Source: Magnolia sinica
Taxonomy: Eukaryota > Streptophyta > Magnoliopsida > Magnoliales > Magnoliaceae
Assembly: GCF_029962835.1 (NCBI RefSeq)
Contig: NC_080577.1
Location: 558,001 to 622,000, forward strand
Length of the DNA: 64,000 nt
Reading direction: 5' to 3'
Part shown: piece by piece, positions 1 to 12,463 of the stretch
Layout: each line of letters opens with the position of its first letter
Position numbering within the stretch: position 1 is the stretch's first letter
Notes under the pieces: generated by a model
Database searches by the model: none
Told to the model about the DNA's origin: nothing
The model's input: only the letters and a program-made list of their open reading frames with translations
Made by a program: the position numbers and the translations under genes

Positions 1-3000
1 GCCATAGAGGGATTTTCTGAGGCGACAGACACGGGTCTCCCCTTGAGGACAATATCCAGGTGGTGGTGTCATGTAGACTTCTTCATCAAGATCGTCGTGC
101 AAGAAGGCATGCTTGACGTCAAGCTAATGAATAATCCAATTTTTGGTAGCTGCAACTGCCAGTAAGCAGCAGACCGTGGTCATTTTGACGACCGGAGCAA
201 AAGTCTCATAGCAATCAGGTCCTTTAACCTGAGTGTATCCTTTGGCAACGAGCCGAGCTTTGTACCTCTTGATGGATCCGTCGGCTTTGAGTTTTGTTTT
301 GAAAACCCATTTGCACCCAATGAGTTTCTTACCAAGATGAAGAGGCTCAAGAGTCCAGGTGAAATTATCCTCTAAAGCACGAAGCTCAGCAGACATTGTC
401 TTGCGCCAGTGAGAGTAGCGGATAGCATCAAAATAGCGTGGGGGGTCAGTACAGGAGGTAAAAGCAGTCAAATAAGTAATATGTGAAGGGGAAAAACGGG
501 AATATAAAAGAAAAACAGACAAAGGGTGAGCAGTACCTGAAGTCGGTGATGTAGGTATAGATGCCATGGGTTCCACATGTAAGGTGGGACAGATATAGTC
601 GTGAAGGTAGGCAGGTCGAGTAATGGTGCGGCGAGTGCGAGGAGCTGGTAGAGATGTATTTGATAAAGTCACGGGCGTCGAGGAATCAGGAGAGTCAGAG
701 GAGTCAGGAGAGTTAGGAGAGGTCGGAGGATCAGGAGAAGGAGACATAATAGGTTCAGTGATGGGAAGAAGAATGATAGGAGCGGGAAGGGAGGGAGTGT
801 CAGGAAGAGCTTGGAAAGAGAATGTTTGCTTGTGGAAGGTGACATCTCGAGAGTAGAAGACAAATTGAGTATTGAGGTTGTAGAGCTTGTCGGCTTTATG
901 TGTGCTTGGGTAGCCAATAAAGATACATTTAGTGGCACGGGAGAAAATTTGTCTCGGTGAGCGTTAAAGATTTGTGCATAACAAAGACATCCGAATACCC
1001 AAATATGATCATAGTTTGGAGGTTTATTAAGCAGAATTTCAAAAGGTGATTTATTTTGGAGAGTGTGACTAGGGGTGCAGTTGATGAGGTAAGCTGCGGT
1101 GATGACACAATCACCCCAAAAACGTAGAGGTAAGTGTGCTTTAAAACGAAGACTGCGAGCAACATTTAGAAGGTACCGATGTTTACGTTCCGTAACGCCA
1201 TTTTATTGTAGAGTTTTGACACAGGTACGTTCATGAATGATGCCGTGATTATATAGGTATGTTTAAAATTGATGGGAAAGAAATTCGTGTCCATTATCAG
1301 TTCTAACAATTTTGATTGTGGTGTTAAACTGATTGTGGACAAGAGCGAAGAAGTGCGTTAAATGGGTGTAAGCCTCAGATTTAAAATGCATAAGATATAT
1401 TTATGTGGTGCGAGAAAAATCATCAACAATTGTGAGAAAATAATAAGCTCCACATAAAGATGCGGTGCAATAACCACCCCAAATATCACAAAAGATACGA
1501 TTAAAACGAGAATCACTTTTATTGGCATAATTGGAAAAATGTAATCTTGTATGTTTAGAGCAAGTATAAACATCACATTCAGAAAGAGTACAAAGAAAAT
1601 TAAAAATACTGGGAATAGTAAAACTGGAGGGATGTCCTAGACGTTGATGCCATAGGGGTCTTATTAGCAGTATATATTGAGCAGCAAAAATGACAGGAGG
1701 GTCGGGGCGGTACACGTAGAGCCAGTTGCATAGATCACCCGCTCCAATCGGCTTCATCGATTGAGGGTCTTGAAATAAACAAGTGTTAGAGGAAAAAGAG
1801 ATAACACATGAATTATGAAGGGCAATTTGGAAAACTGAGAGTAAATTGAAGGACAGAAGTGGAACATAGAAAACGTGTTTTAATTTGAGAGAAGGAGAGA
1901 GAATGCAAGATCCCAGCCGAAAGGCTGGGATATCTTGTCCTATTGGAAGTCGAATGTGGTGAGGGGAGGCAAGAGGCTTCAAATCGGCAAAAGCATCGCA
2001 TTGGTGGCGGATGTGGTGGCTCGCACCACTGTCCACCACCCAATGGAGGTGCCGATTGAAGGAGAAATCAGATGGGGAGAAGAGGTTACCAGCGAAAATT
2101 GTGGGGGATGGATCATTTAGAGGTTGCGACGATGCGAGGAGGCTGAGCAACTTTTGATACAGCTCCAGTGACAATCCAGGGACCGAACTTAAAGTGGATG
2201 GATGAGAGAGACCAGATTCGCAGTCGACCTAGGTTGTCCTAAGATGGATGACCGCGATTTATCGGTGCGAGGCTCTCGGCCTGGAGGGTACCCGATGATG
2301 GTCCAGCAACATTCACGAGTGTGGTCATCTTTGCCACATGTTGTGCACTTCAGAAGGGGTCGTCGACGAGCAGTGGTGCGAGTAGCCATTGCCATCGTTT
2401 CGGAGGATGATGGTTGAAGGTTGAGGAGTCTCTGTTGTTCTTCTTGAAACAAGATTGAGAAGACTTTGCTTATGGAGAGAAGTGGATCCATGACCATGAT
2501 TTGGGTGTGAAGAGGAGCAAATGAATCATTGAGCCTGAGAAGAAATTGGAAAATACGTTCATCATCAACCTATTTTTGCAGGTCTTTGAGGTCAGTTGTG
2601 GTTTGGAAATGGCCAAGTTCATCCCAAATTTGTTTGATTTGATTGTAAAAATCATGGACAGAATTTGTGATTTGTTGCAGGGAGGAGATGGCTCGTTTTA
2701 GGTGATAAATGCGGGCATTGTTTCCATGACAGAAACGGGAAGAGAGGTCGAGCCAGATATCGCGGAGATCTATATGATATTTGAGGGAATTGGCGATGGA
2801 ATGACTGATGGAGTTGATGATCCAGGTAAGGACCATATCCTTCGTTTGATTCCACTAAGTGTATTCTAGTTTGGTCAGTTCAGGGGGTGTGAGGGTGCCG
2901 TCGACAAAACCTAGTTTGTTCTTAGCATTAAGGGCTCTTGTCATGGCCTTTTATCATTTGGGGTAGTTGTCGCCTGTGAGAAGGCTATTAACGAGAATTA

Positions 3001-3169
3001 AATTAGGAGAATCTGAGGGGTGAAGAAGATAAGAGGAGGAGATGGGTGGGGTGTTGTTGTCAGCCATGGCAGAATGGGTTGATCTTTTTAGGCTCCGATA
3101 CCATGTAAAGATGGAAGAGGGAGAGAAATATTTGACTGAATTGTTATATATTTCGTCTTGATCTTTACA
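1..3169 (-). mobile_element. Fossil Ty1/copia LTR retrotransposon, cut by the left window edge
   Basis: Read on the minus strand the parts come in the Ty1/copia order. Gag begins near 3067 (MADNNTPP-like start), with a UBN2-type region at about 2570-2855 and a CCHC-like zinc knuckle near 2330-2400. The protease motif DSGASHH lies near 2060, the GAG-pre-integrase motif WHQRLGHPS near 1640, integrase sequence follows leftward, and reverse transcriptase (KWVFKTKLKADGSIKRYKAR) lies near 220-330. Protease-integrase before reverse transcriptase is diagnostic for copia rather than gypsy. A primer-binding site for initiator tRNA-Met, TGGTATCGGAGCC on the minus strand, lies at 3091-3103, and LTR-like sequence starting with TG follows at 3104. 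The LTR may run past 3169, where a CA-compatible end is seen; its outer limit is unclear. RNase H and the other LTR are off the window. The element looks broken in several places and is a moderately old copy. Confidence 0.9.
3091..3103 (-). other. tRNA-Met primer-binding site of the copia element
   Basis: The minus strand reads TGGTATCGGAGCC, matching the initiator tRNA-Met 3' end used by most plant copia elements. It sits between the gag start at 3067 and the LTR beginning at 3104, so it fixes the element's orientation and LTR border. Confidence 0.8.
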
Positions 3170-5919
3170 AATAAATAGATGTATAATGAGCTATTTATGG
3201 AAAAATATACATAAGGCAAGTGGACTAATTTGATTGAGTTCTAAAAATAATCTAATTACAGATTTTGTGTAAGTTTTGATTTTGTGCATGTATGGTAAGA
3301 AATCTGTCAATATGGATTCCTTTCCATTTATGCCACTTACACGGTGGATGAGATACCACGAGTTAAAACATAATCCTCAACAATCACTGTAGTTATGCCG
3401 ATAAAAATATTCGAGATTTTGCATCATATGGAAGAATGCGCTTAATGTGTTAGGCACCATTTTCTACCAATACAAACACACAATTTCTAGTCTATGTGAT
3501 TTAAAAATTTAAAATTTTCTATTTTAGAATTATTACTTAAGACAAAAGTTTTAAAAAAGATATATAGATGGAGGGTAGATGATGTAACTATGCAATAAAT
3601 CAAAATAAAATAAATAAATAAAGCAATAAAGGGAATCACACCAATTAATTAACCATGGGCATTAGAGATGTGTGAGGAAGTAAAAACATTGGCACTCATT
3701 CATGTAAAAGATTATTGAAGTTCTTAGATACTCATCCCTATTTTGTGAAATCTGAATTGTATCATGAATGATCTTCATACATGCATAGTGCATATACATA
3801 GTTTTTCTTAGGGGACTTCCTCAAAAGGTGTACTTGGTTGCCTTCCTTTTAGATATAGGTTTTAATGGTGCCTATCAACAAGTGGATGCCTTCTCCAACA
3901 AAGGATATGAGTTGATGATTTTCCAACTCATGTAGGTGGATGTATTCCCTACCTTCTCATTGAGCTTGGGCGGCTAACCCTTCATTAATAAAAAAAAAAA
4001 TGGTACATATATAAATGCAACCGAACAAGTGGCACAAGAGCATGAAGACATGGCAGATCCGGTGAACAACTCATGGGACACGTCCCCTTATCTACTATAG
4101 AAGAACTTGTGGATATAACGGTTGTCTATTTTCCCTTAATTTGATTTTGTGGCAAACATGAACTTGTTGGATATTACATTTGAATAAGACCACAGATGAC
4201 TAGGCCATTAGATGATTGATAAATTATTAGAATGGATTGGAACTTAGTTTTGACTACGTCTTATACATAATAGATGCTCGTGATTATATCAACTTTCTTG
4301 ATTTAAGTACACTTAGTGTACGAGTTGCAATGCGAAACTCAAGACTGAAATGCGCTCAGTCTCCAAATTTCAGGTCCTGACAACGTAGCAGCTTGTTGCC
4401 ACCATGCAACAAGAGTCTTAGCCACGGCATCTATTGGCCCTCACTTCAGTGATTCAGCAGCTTGCCACTGCTGCGTCTCTCTGCCGGTGCTGCCACAATT
4501 TGGCGGCTTGTTGCTGCCTTGCAACAAAAGCCCTTTGTGACACTTGGACCATTGTCCCCCTTGGCATCTTGACTCACTCGCTGACATGTGAGTACTTCCC
4601 TCTGAGGGCTGTTTTCATATTCTCTTGGTGTGGTTCTATCGGCTTGTGTATGGTTTTTCAGGTTATTGATGATTGGCAATTGATTTGAGATTTCTGGGTT
4701 AGATATTTTCTTTCCGTTAGTTTGTATTTTGTGGTTTGAGATGAGCGAATCTAGCCGCTCATTGCCTGGAAAGGTGGATCTTCCAGACAAACAATCAAGT
4801 CTGGTTATTATCACTGTGCTCCTGGATGATACAATTATTTGACCAGGGCTCATTCGACCAAGCCCAACAAGGCCCAATCCCAAAATACTCTAAAAGAAAC
4901 AATCATGAATGATGGAGATCTCTAATCAACAGCAACTTTGTTTTATTTCCATGTCGATCCACTATGCATGGGACCTACTTAGATAGAAGTTCTGGATCAC
5001 AACACAATGGAAGGTAGGATGGGCCACATGAGCACGCCTTCCTAGAAACCAATATACAGCACAACATGCTTTAAAAGGTACGACCCATCAAACAAAAAGC
5101 CCAACACAGACAACGATCCTAACCGTTGAATTGTAATAGAGCCAGTGGAGCTCCAACCAACCCGACCTAATCCAATTTTTGAGTATAGACAATATATAGA
5201 GAGGTATGCTGTATGCATCGCCCCCCCCCTCTTTCTATTATTTAGAGAAAAAAAAAAAGGAATGAGTGAAGTCTACATCATCATCAATGTAAATGGTCCA
5301 TTCTATGGGTCTGCATGCGGATACAAGCACCCTTGATATTGTACAAGTGGTTGAGAAACTCTGGTTGTTGTAAGATTAGGAATGGCAATGGTGGCTCCAA
5401 TAGGAGCCTGACCTGACAAGGGCCGGGTATGAGTGTGAATAAATATGTAATTAATGTGCTCACTGGGACTTTAAAATATTCAAGGGAGTCTTTGGTAAAA
5501 TCAGACTTGTTGATAAGGACCTGTTTGGATGGGCATCCAATTCATGAATTATGTAATTAATGTGTTTTGGCTTAGCCTTAGTTGCTAAATTCACTAATTA
5601 CTCAAATAGCAAAATGGATATAAATTATGAAGTTGGCAGTTTAAAAAACAGTCATAAATTCCCCATTTCACAAAGATGGTATAGCATGCCACAAGTTGTG
5701 ATGTTGATGGCCACGGGTGACACAGGTTGGCTTCTGGACTACCCACCAAAGTATGTGACAAATGCAAGAAAAAAGGGCTGGATTATATCATCTGTGAGAT
5801 CCAAATCAATAAATGTGAAGTTAACACTATAGAGCTGGAGACCACCATGAATTATGAGTGAGTTGGTAAGTTCTCATTGCATGGAATTACATAGACCTTT
5901 AGACACCTAAAGATAAACA
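3170..5919. other. AT-rich intergenic DNA, no gene seen
   Basis: No open frame here resembles a protein I recognise. A C/G-richer patch at about 4380-4600 gives overlapping frames on both strands, but neither has a domain or plausible splice context. A short poly-C run sits near 5221-5230. Sequence close to 3104-3300 may include the rest of the copia LTR. Confidence 0.5.
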
Positions 5920-6089
5920 GTTGGGGACACCTCATTAAACTGGCTAAGTTCCTTGGACAGGATGTCTAGCTATTGAAAGTGGGCCATGGTATGAATGAAG
6001 GTCTTGGCATCGATACCCTAGTGGGGGTGGCTAACAGTGAAGTGTGATCTGACAGTGGGTGTACTAACAAGCTAACCAAAAAAAAAAAA
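5920..6089 (+). mobile_element. tRNA-derived SINE, diverged copy
   Basis: The 3' half (about 6000-6077) is nearly the same as the SINE at 18073-18226. It shares the B-box-like GGCATCGATACCCTAG, the string GGGGGTGGCTAACAG, and the end CTAACAAGCTAACC followed by an A tail at 6078-6089. The 5' half is more diverged, but AAACTGGCTAAGT resembles the A-box region of the better copy. The start coordinate is approximate. Confidence 0.6.
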
Positions 6090-6479
6090 TGAAAAAGTCA
6101 ATGGTTTCACTAACAGGGGTCGCTTAAATCAGAGGCACATAGATGATCTAGGTATTTCAATAATCAAATAGTACAAAAACTAAGTATTCTGATTGCTTAG
6201 AACTATCAATTATTAATATAGTCGATGATTTCATTAATAGGGTTGCTTAGAATGGGGGCATATGAATGACCTACATATTTCGATAATCAGGTAATATAAC
6301 AGCTACTCATTGTAATTTCTTAGCATTAACTTCTTCAAATAACATCTAATAGTAGGTGATTGTGATTCCTAAAACTTTAAGCGCCCATATTCCATTCGGT
6401 GGTCCAGTTGGAAATCACAGGTGGTGACCTGTGATTTCTCATTTTAATTATGCATGCAACTTAAAAAGGTGCATGTCTT

Positions 6480-6970
6480 GCCTACCATATCATCAGTTTG
6501 GTCAGTTGATCCTAACCATCCAGTCACTTTCTAGGGAAAATGGATGGTCCATATTGATTGTAGTACATGCAATCCAATCGTACAATGAGACCATCCATCA
6601 CATGGGTCCTACCTTGATCACCCATCCCTCTCAAAAAGTTACTTTTGGTCGGATGATCTTCATTGTCTAATCAATGGCTAGGGAAACATATAGGCCATAC
6701 CAATCATGCTACAAACAACCCAATTATTGATTTAAACCATCCATTGTGCGGGTCCCCACCCTTGATTGCCCATACCTCTCAAAAATCACTTGAATGATAC
6801 TAACATTCAAAAGATTATTAAGGAAAATGAATGATCCATATTGATCATGCTAAAAATGGTTTGATCATTGATCTAGACCACCTATCATATGGGTTTCACC
6901 CTTTATCAACCAAGCCTCTCAAAAAATCACATTGGAAGGATGATGTTAACCATGGCTAGGGAAATAGATG
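6480..6970. repeat. About three diverged tandem copies of a ~140-bp unit
   Basis: Three similar blocks occur in direct order. Each has a 'catatgggtccnaccttgatcacccat' type segment followed by CCTCTCAAAAA-TCAC (near 6630, 6776 and 6916), and then a GATGAT...AATGGCTAGGGAAA(A/T) segment. Similar vocabulary (catctaatcaatggcc, gatcatcaatctga) recurs near 34080-34220 and 52060-52430, so this is a dispersed repeat family with local tandem growth. No coding role is visible. Confidence 0.5.
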
Positions 6971-6999
6971 GATTATGCTGGTCATGTTGGACTAGTGCC

Positions 7000-9090
7000 C
7001 TGGAAAATCAATCTGTATCTTAAATCCATTAGCCATATGAATGTATTATGGATCATAATGACCAAATGTCTTTGGTGGACAAGTTATGGTACCTTAATTA
7101 ATGACGTCACCTTAACACAATGAGTATGGGTTGAACAAAATATTGATTCCTCCAAATGTCCTTGAGAACTTGATATTAGACCCATGATCATTAACAAGAA
7201 AGAGTTGTGGTTAATAAACCTCAATACTCTGATGTACTATGCCCATCACAAGTACTTACGGCACAACTTGTGTGTGGGGATTGACTCGTGTCAGGATGGA
7301 CAATCTCCATCATTAGGACCAACTTGGTGTTGGTGTGCCCTTTATTATTTTACCCTACATAAGAGTGTATGTGTGCCATAAACATAGGATCCAAGATAGG
7401 ACTTTTGGATACTTTGGTAGGATAAATCCTCATAACTAGAATGTCGATATTCTGACAAGCAAGCACTTCCCCTGTCATGAATTACATTAGTGAGATGAAC
7501 CACTAAGTATCAAGGGAAAAATTTTCAAGCAATTAGTGTTTTAAATCACTAACGCTATGCAGTATTAAATGACATGACAAGGATTTTATAACAAAAGAAA
7601 GGCATTTAGATTATATTTGGGAACGACATTTGCTAGCTGATACTCTACTTACCCTTCACAAGGGAAAGAATGGTTTGATACTCTTGCAAGTGTGATGGTT
7701 AATACAAGCACTAACAAATTGTACACCTGGCATATAATGCGTCAGAGCTAAAACATACAAATCAAGGGCCCTGACTTAAATGGCTCTTTATAATTAATTT
7801 TTTTAAAAAAAAGAAAAAAAAAACTTCCATTGGTTTAATTTCCTATAAAATTGGTTGATTGGGGATGGATGCTCCAAATTCAAGAAACAAATGCTGATAG
7901 ATCAGAGATTACGATCATTAAATCAATCTAAATTTTATATGATAAGCTATTTAAAATGGATCTGACGACTTGGACAGTTTGTTGAGCTAATGTATGCCAT
8001 GTTTAGAATTTCAATGTCCCAGAGTAACAACCATCACACTCTACCAGAGTATGGAGAACTGTGCTTTTGAAACCGATCCTTATTTCTTGACACTTGGATC
8101 TCCATCTCACCTTAACTAGTTCCTCTCTCCAAAGTTACACCTAGACTTCAACCATCTCTCCATTTCAATTCTAAGTACAGCACGCATTCTAGCTCCAAGT
8201 TCAAGGAACATAGCACTTACAAGCAAGTTCATACAAGTTTCAGGGCAAACAATTCAATTTTAAAATGTTTAGTGTGATGTATGGATTGCAAGGCCACTGC
8301 ATCAAGATGTGTCATTTTAGACATTATTCCTCTTCCACTGCTCTCTTCCTATCCTCTGTCCTCCTATTTCATCCTTGAATACCACAGTTGATCAGAGATG
8401 TCAAGAAGTTGAAATATTTTTCAGATATTTTCCCTGTGCCTCTGTGTCCCTCTAAACACATGGCATTGATGGGATTGAAATCGTCAATTTTCGTATTGCC
8501 AGTATTGAAAATCACAATGATTGGACAATCCTAGCCCTTTTAATTTGTGGCATACAAATAAACACAAAAGCACAAAAATCAGCAGGGTCTCCCATCAAGC
8601 CAGGGAAGGCCCATTCATCAGATGGTTAAGACTGTCCAATCATAGAAATATTTAGTCAGGGGCCAACCAACCTCTGAACAATAACATGCCTAGTTCAAAT
8701 CATAAGACACGTGTGCATGTGTGTAGTATGCAATCTGCAGGCAACAAAATGTCATGCCTTCAGTGACAGGTAATCCACTCCATTGAAATATCCTTTCATC
8801 TCATCACTGGGAGTTATGGATCCAGAGATAGTTTCAGCTTATGGTCAACTGTTTTACATATGGTGGAGGAAGGGCAGACATATCCCTCCCTGTAATTGCA
8901 GGAATATTCCTGGCTTTCTACGGAAGTGGAAATATCGAGTCACATGCAGTCTTTTTTCTAATTTAAACCAGAGTTCATAAACTCCAATACTCAACCCAAC
9001 TCCATGTCCAGTCAGGTCAGGTCAACTCGAAGATTTGTCCGAGTCTTTACTTGACCAGACTCGATACTTTAATAATTAATCTAAAATAGG

Positions 9091-9127
<37 letters not shown>

Positions 9128-10108
9128 AGTAGTTTGAAAGGATAAAATAAATAAAAATGAGCCGACTTGACAAATCTTGTCGTGTCCCAACTGAGTAGGC
9201 TTGGGCTCCAAAATTTCACTGATTTGAGCAATTCCTCGCACATGACTGTTAGGGTAGATTGGAACATGTTTTAAGATTCATGGTAAAAAGACCTAATATT
9301 GATTTTGTTGAAAGTCTAACAAGTGGCTTATGGATTTCAGATGCCCAGTAATTAAAACCACCTGGTGGTGATTCTGTTGAAGAATAACAAGTGGGCGTTG
9401 TGGATCCTGATGCCTAAATTCAGTTTTGCCTTTTGTGTAACAAGTAACAGCATGCACTAATTGCTGAATTTCAGTTTTGGATTTTGATTTTCATTATCAT
9501 CTTAACGAAAAAAGTGTAGTAATCAGGTAAGTTTGATATTGAGATCAATCCCACTGGCCACTGCCCTTTTAGAAACCTGCTCAGCCATGTAGGCCACAGA
9601 TAAATTAGTCAGGGTTGTTCTCTATCCAGGACATTTTTGGGGCATAGTCTATCCTAACTTATAATCAACGAACCAATGGCCTGGATTATCGAATCACAGG
9701 TCCCACTTGTTGGAAGTGGAAAACCAAGTAACTCCAGCAAACTCATGTGAGGAGATTCCTATACTTGGTCTTTAAGTAAATACAGAATCCAAACATGGCA
9801 AAATTTAGTGGAAGGAAGATACAGTTGTACACATGAAAACACATTATGCAAAGCAGAGGAAAGAAGACCATTCATCCTCATTTTCACAGCGTATTCAGAC
9901 TCATTTGTTTCTTCTTCTTCATCTTCTTTTTTCTGCCAAAATAACAAAACTCACTCCAAGTAAACCCTAGAAGCTTTGATGCTCTCTCTCACACTCTCTG
10001 TATTATCTTATCATAAATCGCAAATCAAACCAAGGAAAATAATAATAGCAGTACTCAACCCGAGAAATTTACAGCCCAAAAAAAAAAAAAAACGAAGAAG
10101 GAGAAATG
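7000..10108. other. Intergenic DNA with a (CT)n microsatellite; no gene seen
   Basis: Nothing here reads as a known protein. A CT dinucleotide run lies at 9093-9126. The block from about 7009 (TGTTGGACTAGTGCCC) to about 7700 has the look of a decayed LTR, but I cannot find a matching end, primer site or target duplication. The stretch before 10108 is the 3' flank of the ATL gene. Confidence 0.4.
9093..9126. repeat. (CT)n microsatellite
   Basis: Uninterrupted CT dinucleotide repeat of about 17 units in intergenic DNA. Confidence 0.95.
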
Positions 10109-10669
10109 TCACCTCCTTCCATCCGCAGGGAAATGCGAGAGGGGGACAAGCTCAGACAGAGGCGTCGACATGGGCGTTGGGAGCGGGGAAGTGCGGCAGA
10201 CGGGGCAGGAAGCATTCAAGCGTAGCCACGCGTCAACGCAGCAGAGATGGAAGAAGTGGCGGCAATCTGGCAACATCCTCAGCATCTCTCCGTCTCTGTA
10301 ATCACAGAGACAGATGGAGCATATGGAATCACCGGCGTGATCCTTGGAGTTGCAGAAGGAGAACTTTGGATAGGAGTTTATGGCAGCCAGGTCGAGGCCA
10401 GGAACGGGATGATCCTCTCTTTCGTCGTTGTCGTTGTCTTCGGTGACGAAGATGATGCGGGGAAGGACGACGCCGGAGACGTTAGGGTTAGAGAAGGAGG
10501 GAGCAGGAGGAGGAGGAGGAGCATTGCGGGAAGCGCGGCAGCAGACGTAGGAGGCGAGGAGGATGGTGGAAAGGAGGACTAGGAATCCAAAGGCGATGGC
10601 TATAGCGTAGCCAAGGCCAAGGTTGCTGAGATTGTGGAAAAGGAAGCCGGAACTGCCGCTGCCGGACAT
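10109..10669 (-). CDS. RING-H2 finger protein, ATL family (ATL67-like), probable membrane E3 ubiquitin ligase
   Basis: Intronless ORF of 186 residues; the start ATG is at 10669 in AAAACATGTCC context. It has the ATL layout: one hydrophobic segment (about residues 21-44, [20 protein letters not shown]), a basic/proline linker, the GLD motif (residues 91-93 in VPGLDLAAI), then an intact C3H2C3 RING-H2. The zinc ligands are C117, C120, C136, H138, H141, C144, C155 and C158, with the expected Trp148 and Pro156 that contact E2 enzymes. Known ATLs are membrane-anchored E3 ligases, mostly intronless, often acting in stress or hormone responses. The N-terminus and spacing look closest to the ATL67-71 subgroup, a judgement from memory. 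The tail after the RING is short (28 residues). The gene is visibly GC-richer than its surroundings, which makes long antisense frames that are shadows. The substrate is unknown. Confidence 0.93.
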   Translation of the reverse strand: MSGSGSSGFLFHNLSNLGLGYAIAIAFGFLVLLSTILLASYVCCRASRNAPPPPPAPSFSNPNVSGVVLPRIIFVTEDNDNDEREDHPVPGLDLAAINSYPKFSFCNSKDHAGDSICSICLCDYRDGEMLRMLPDCRHFFHLCCVDAWLRLNASCPVCRTSPLPTPMSTPLSELVPLSHFPADGRR

Positions 10670-11435
10670 GTTTTGCAGGAGAGAGGAGGAGAAGGTATTT
10701 CTTCATCTCTTCCTCCTTCAACAAAGATGAGGGAGTCGGAGGTTTTTTTCTTCTTTTTTCAGTCGGTGGGTTTCCCCAGCTGCTGCATTTATTTCGGTTG
10801 AGACCAACTACAGCTCTATCTATTAATAATAACTGCTCTTAACGGTGACGGTAACGGTCACCATCATTTGGACGCGCCTCTCAGACCGTTCGTAAGGTTA
10901 TTACCATTAGGATAGGATAAACTGTAAACACAAATATCATACTGATCTATAACTTCTGTGGCTAATGGTGGGTATTAAATCCCCGCTGTTTCGTGTCACG
11001 TGGCTCACATGAGTTTAGATTTGTCTTTTCTTTTCCCTAATCCTGTCCTATTCTGATCTAGAGAAACTGATGCATGGAGTAGATTTCCCACGGACATCTA
11101 TGAGTAACCACATATAGCTTCCAACCGCAGAAACTTTTTCTGGCCTAGTGGCATAGGCATATCGCGTCCTCCACCGAGTGAGAGAGAGAGGGAGAAAGGC
11201 GGCCTGAGCTTACATGTACGGACGAGCGGTAGAGATTCTTTTGACTCAGGGCCCAGTCGTAGCATGCATTGATCAGGACATTAAGTAGATTTTACTCATT
11301 CAGTGGACCGCAAGTGTCGTTGGCATTGTGCACGAGCTTGGTTGGTAGCGCTAGAAAGGGAAGTGCATTCACTTTTAGCCACCTTCTCCTATAAGTCCCT
11401 AGATATTTTCTTCAGGGGTTTGCTAGAGAATAGCG
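10670..11435. other. 5' flank of the ATL gene; no other gene seen
   Basis: This should hold the ATL promoter on the minus strand. An AT-rich element (minus-strand TTATTATTAATAGATAG, near 10820-10836) lies about 150 bases above the start codon. I cannot choose a TATA box with confidence. The rest is unassigned. Confidence 0.35.
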
Positions 11436-11853
11436 AGGTGGGCGGGCCCATTTTGATATATTTTTCTTATATCCACATCTCTCATCCGTTTTGAAAACTT
11501 ATTTTAGAGCATGATTAAAAAAAATTAAGCAGATCTAAATCTCAGGTAGACCATAATTCAGGAAACAGAAATAATCAATCAATCAAAATTTCCCGTAGGT
11601 CATAAAAGTTTTGGATCAAGCTGATATCTGTGTGGTTTCTTCATCCAGGTCTTTTTGGCCTTATCAAAAGGTTGGATGGAAAATAAAAATTCTGTTAGCC
11701 CCATGAAGTTTTTAACGGTGGGAATTCAATCACCACTGTTTCCTGTGGTATGGTCCACCTAAGACTTGGAACTACTTCATTTTTAGAATAATAATATATA
11801 ATGATCTTTCAAAATGGATGGACAGTGTGGATGTAAATCAGGTAGGGTCCCAC
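11436..11853. mobile_element. Palindromic MITE, GTGGGCCCAC family
   Basis: The left side runs from GGTGGGCGGGCCCAT through CTCATCCGTTTTGAAAACTTATTTTAG. The right side mirrors it, with AATGATCTTTCAAAATGGATGGACAGTGTGGAT then AGGTAGGGTCCCAC. The core carries TTTTGGATCAAGCTGATATCTGTG and CACTGTTTCCTGTGGTATGGTCCACC, which recur in every copy of the family here (for example 23512, 24301, 58230, 59809). It is non-coding. Ends are approximate and target duplications were not resolved. Confidence 0.7.
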
Positions 11854-11905
11854 AGTTAGGGATCCACCCAAATCGCGCCCCGCTGGGGATCCTCTCTTTA
11901 TTCAT

Positions 11906-11914
11906 ATTTACAAG
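11906..11914. repeat. 9-bp target-site duplication, left copy
   Basis: ATTTACAAG immediately before the element start GGACGCGG. The right copy at 12455-12463 reads ATTTACAGG (8 of 9 identical). Confidence 0.75.
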
Positions 11915-12454
11915 GGACGCGGAATTCCTGCCAAAGGAAGTTACTGCGCAAGGATGGTGGGTGGGGCCCACATCCATTTTTGTTAGAAATCTACCCCGTT
12001 CATCCGCTTTGAGAGCTCATTTTAGGATTTTGGACCAAAAATTAGGTGGATCCAATACTCAAGTGGGCCATACGAGAGGAAACAGTAGGCATTCAGGGAG
12101 AACCGTTGAAACATTCCTGTGGCCACAAAAGCTTTGTGTCAGGCTAAATTTTCTGTATTTTCACTTCATCTCAGTGGTAATGACCTTATAAACGGTTTGG
12201 ATGGCATACAAATATCAAGGTGGAGCCCAAGAATATTTCAACGGTAAGTATTTCTTTCCTCAAATGTTTCTCTAGTGTGGCCCATTTGAGTATTGAATCC
12301 ACCTCATTTTTGGTCGCTTGTCCTAAAATGAGCTCGCGAAACGGATGAACGAGGTAGATTTCACAAAAAAAAATAAAAAATTGGAGGTGGGCCCCACCCA
12401 GCATCTTTGCGCAGGAACTTCAGGCTGAAAGGCTTTAGCAGGAAATCCGCGTAC
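11915..12454. mobile_element. Mutator-type MITE with GGACGCGG terminal repeats
   Basis: The left end GGACGCGGAATTCCTG and the reverse complement of the right end, GTACGCGGATTTCCTG, form a terminal inverted repeat. It extends inward through CCAAAGG...GTTACTGCGC...GGTGGGTGGGGCCCAC against its mirror. Near-identical 9-bp flanking duplications point to the Mutator superfamily. The interior is the palindromic GTGGGCCCCACC / GTGGCCCATTTGAG vocabulary shared with the other MITEs here. The element is 540 bp and has no coding capacity. A second copy with the same termini lies at 59251-59778. Confidence 0.82.
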
Positions 12455-12463
12455 ATTTACAGG
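12455..12463. repeat. 9-bp target-site duplication, right copy
   Basis: ATTTACAGG directly after the element end CCGCGTAC. It matches the left copy ATTTACAAG at 8 of 9 positions. Confidence 0.75.

Noticed and set aside
4446-4883. 145-codon minus-strand frame and an opposing plus frame in a C/G-rich patch
   Set aside because: Low-complexity composition, no recognisable domain, and no credible gene structure.
7009-7700. Possible copia-type LTR starting TGTTGGACTAGTGCCC
   Set aside because: No matching CA end, primer site, second LTR or flanking duplication could be found, so it was left as unassigned repeat.
9976-10582. Plus-strand frames opposite the ATL gene
   Set aside because: They are antisense shadows of a GC-rich coding region; the minus frame has the intact RING-H2.
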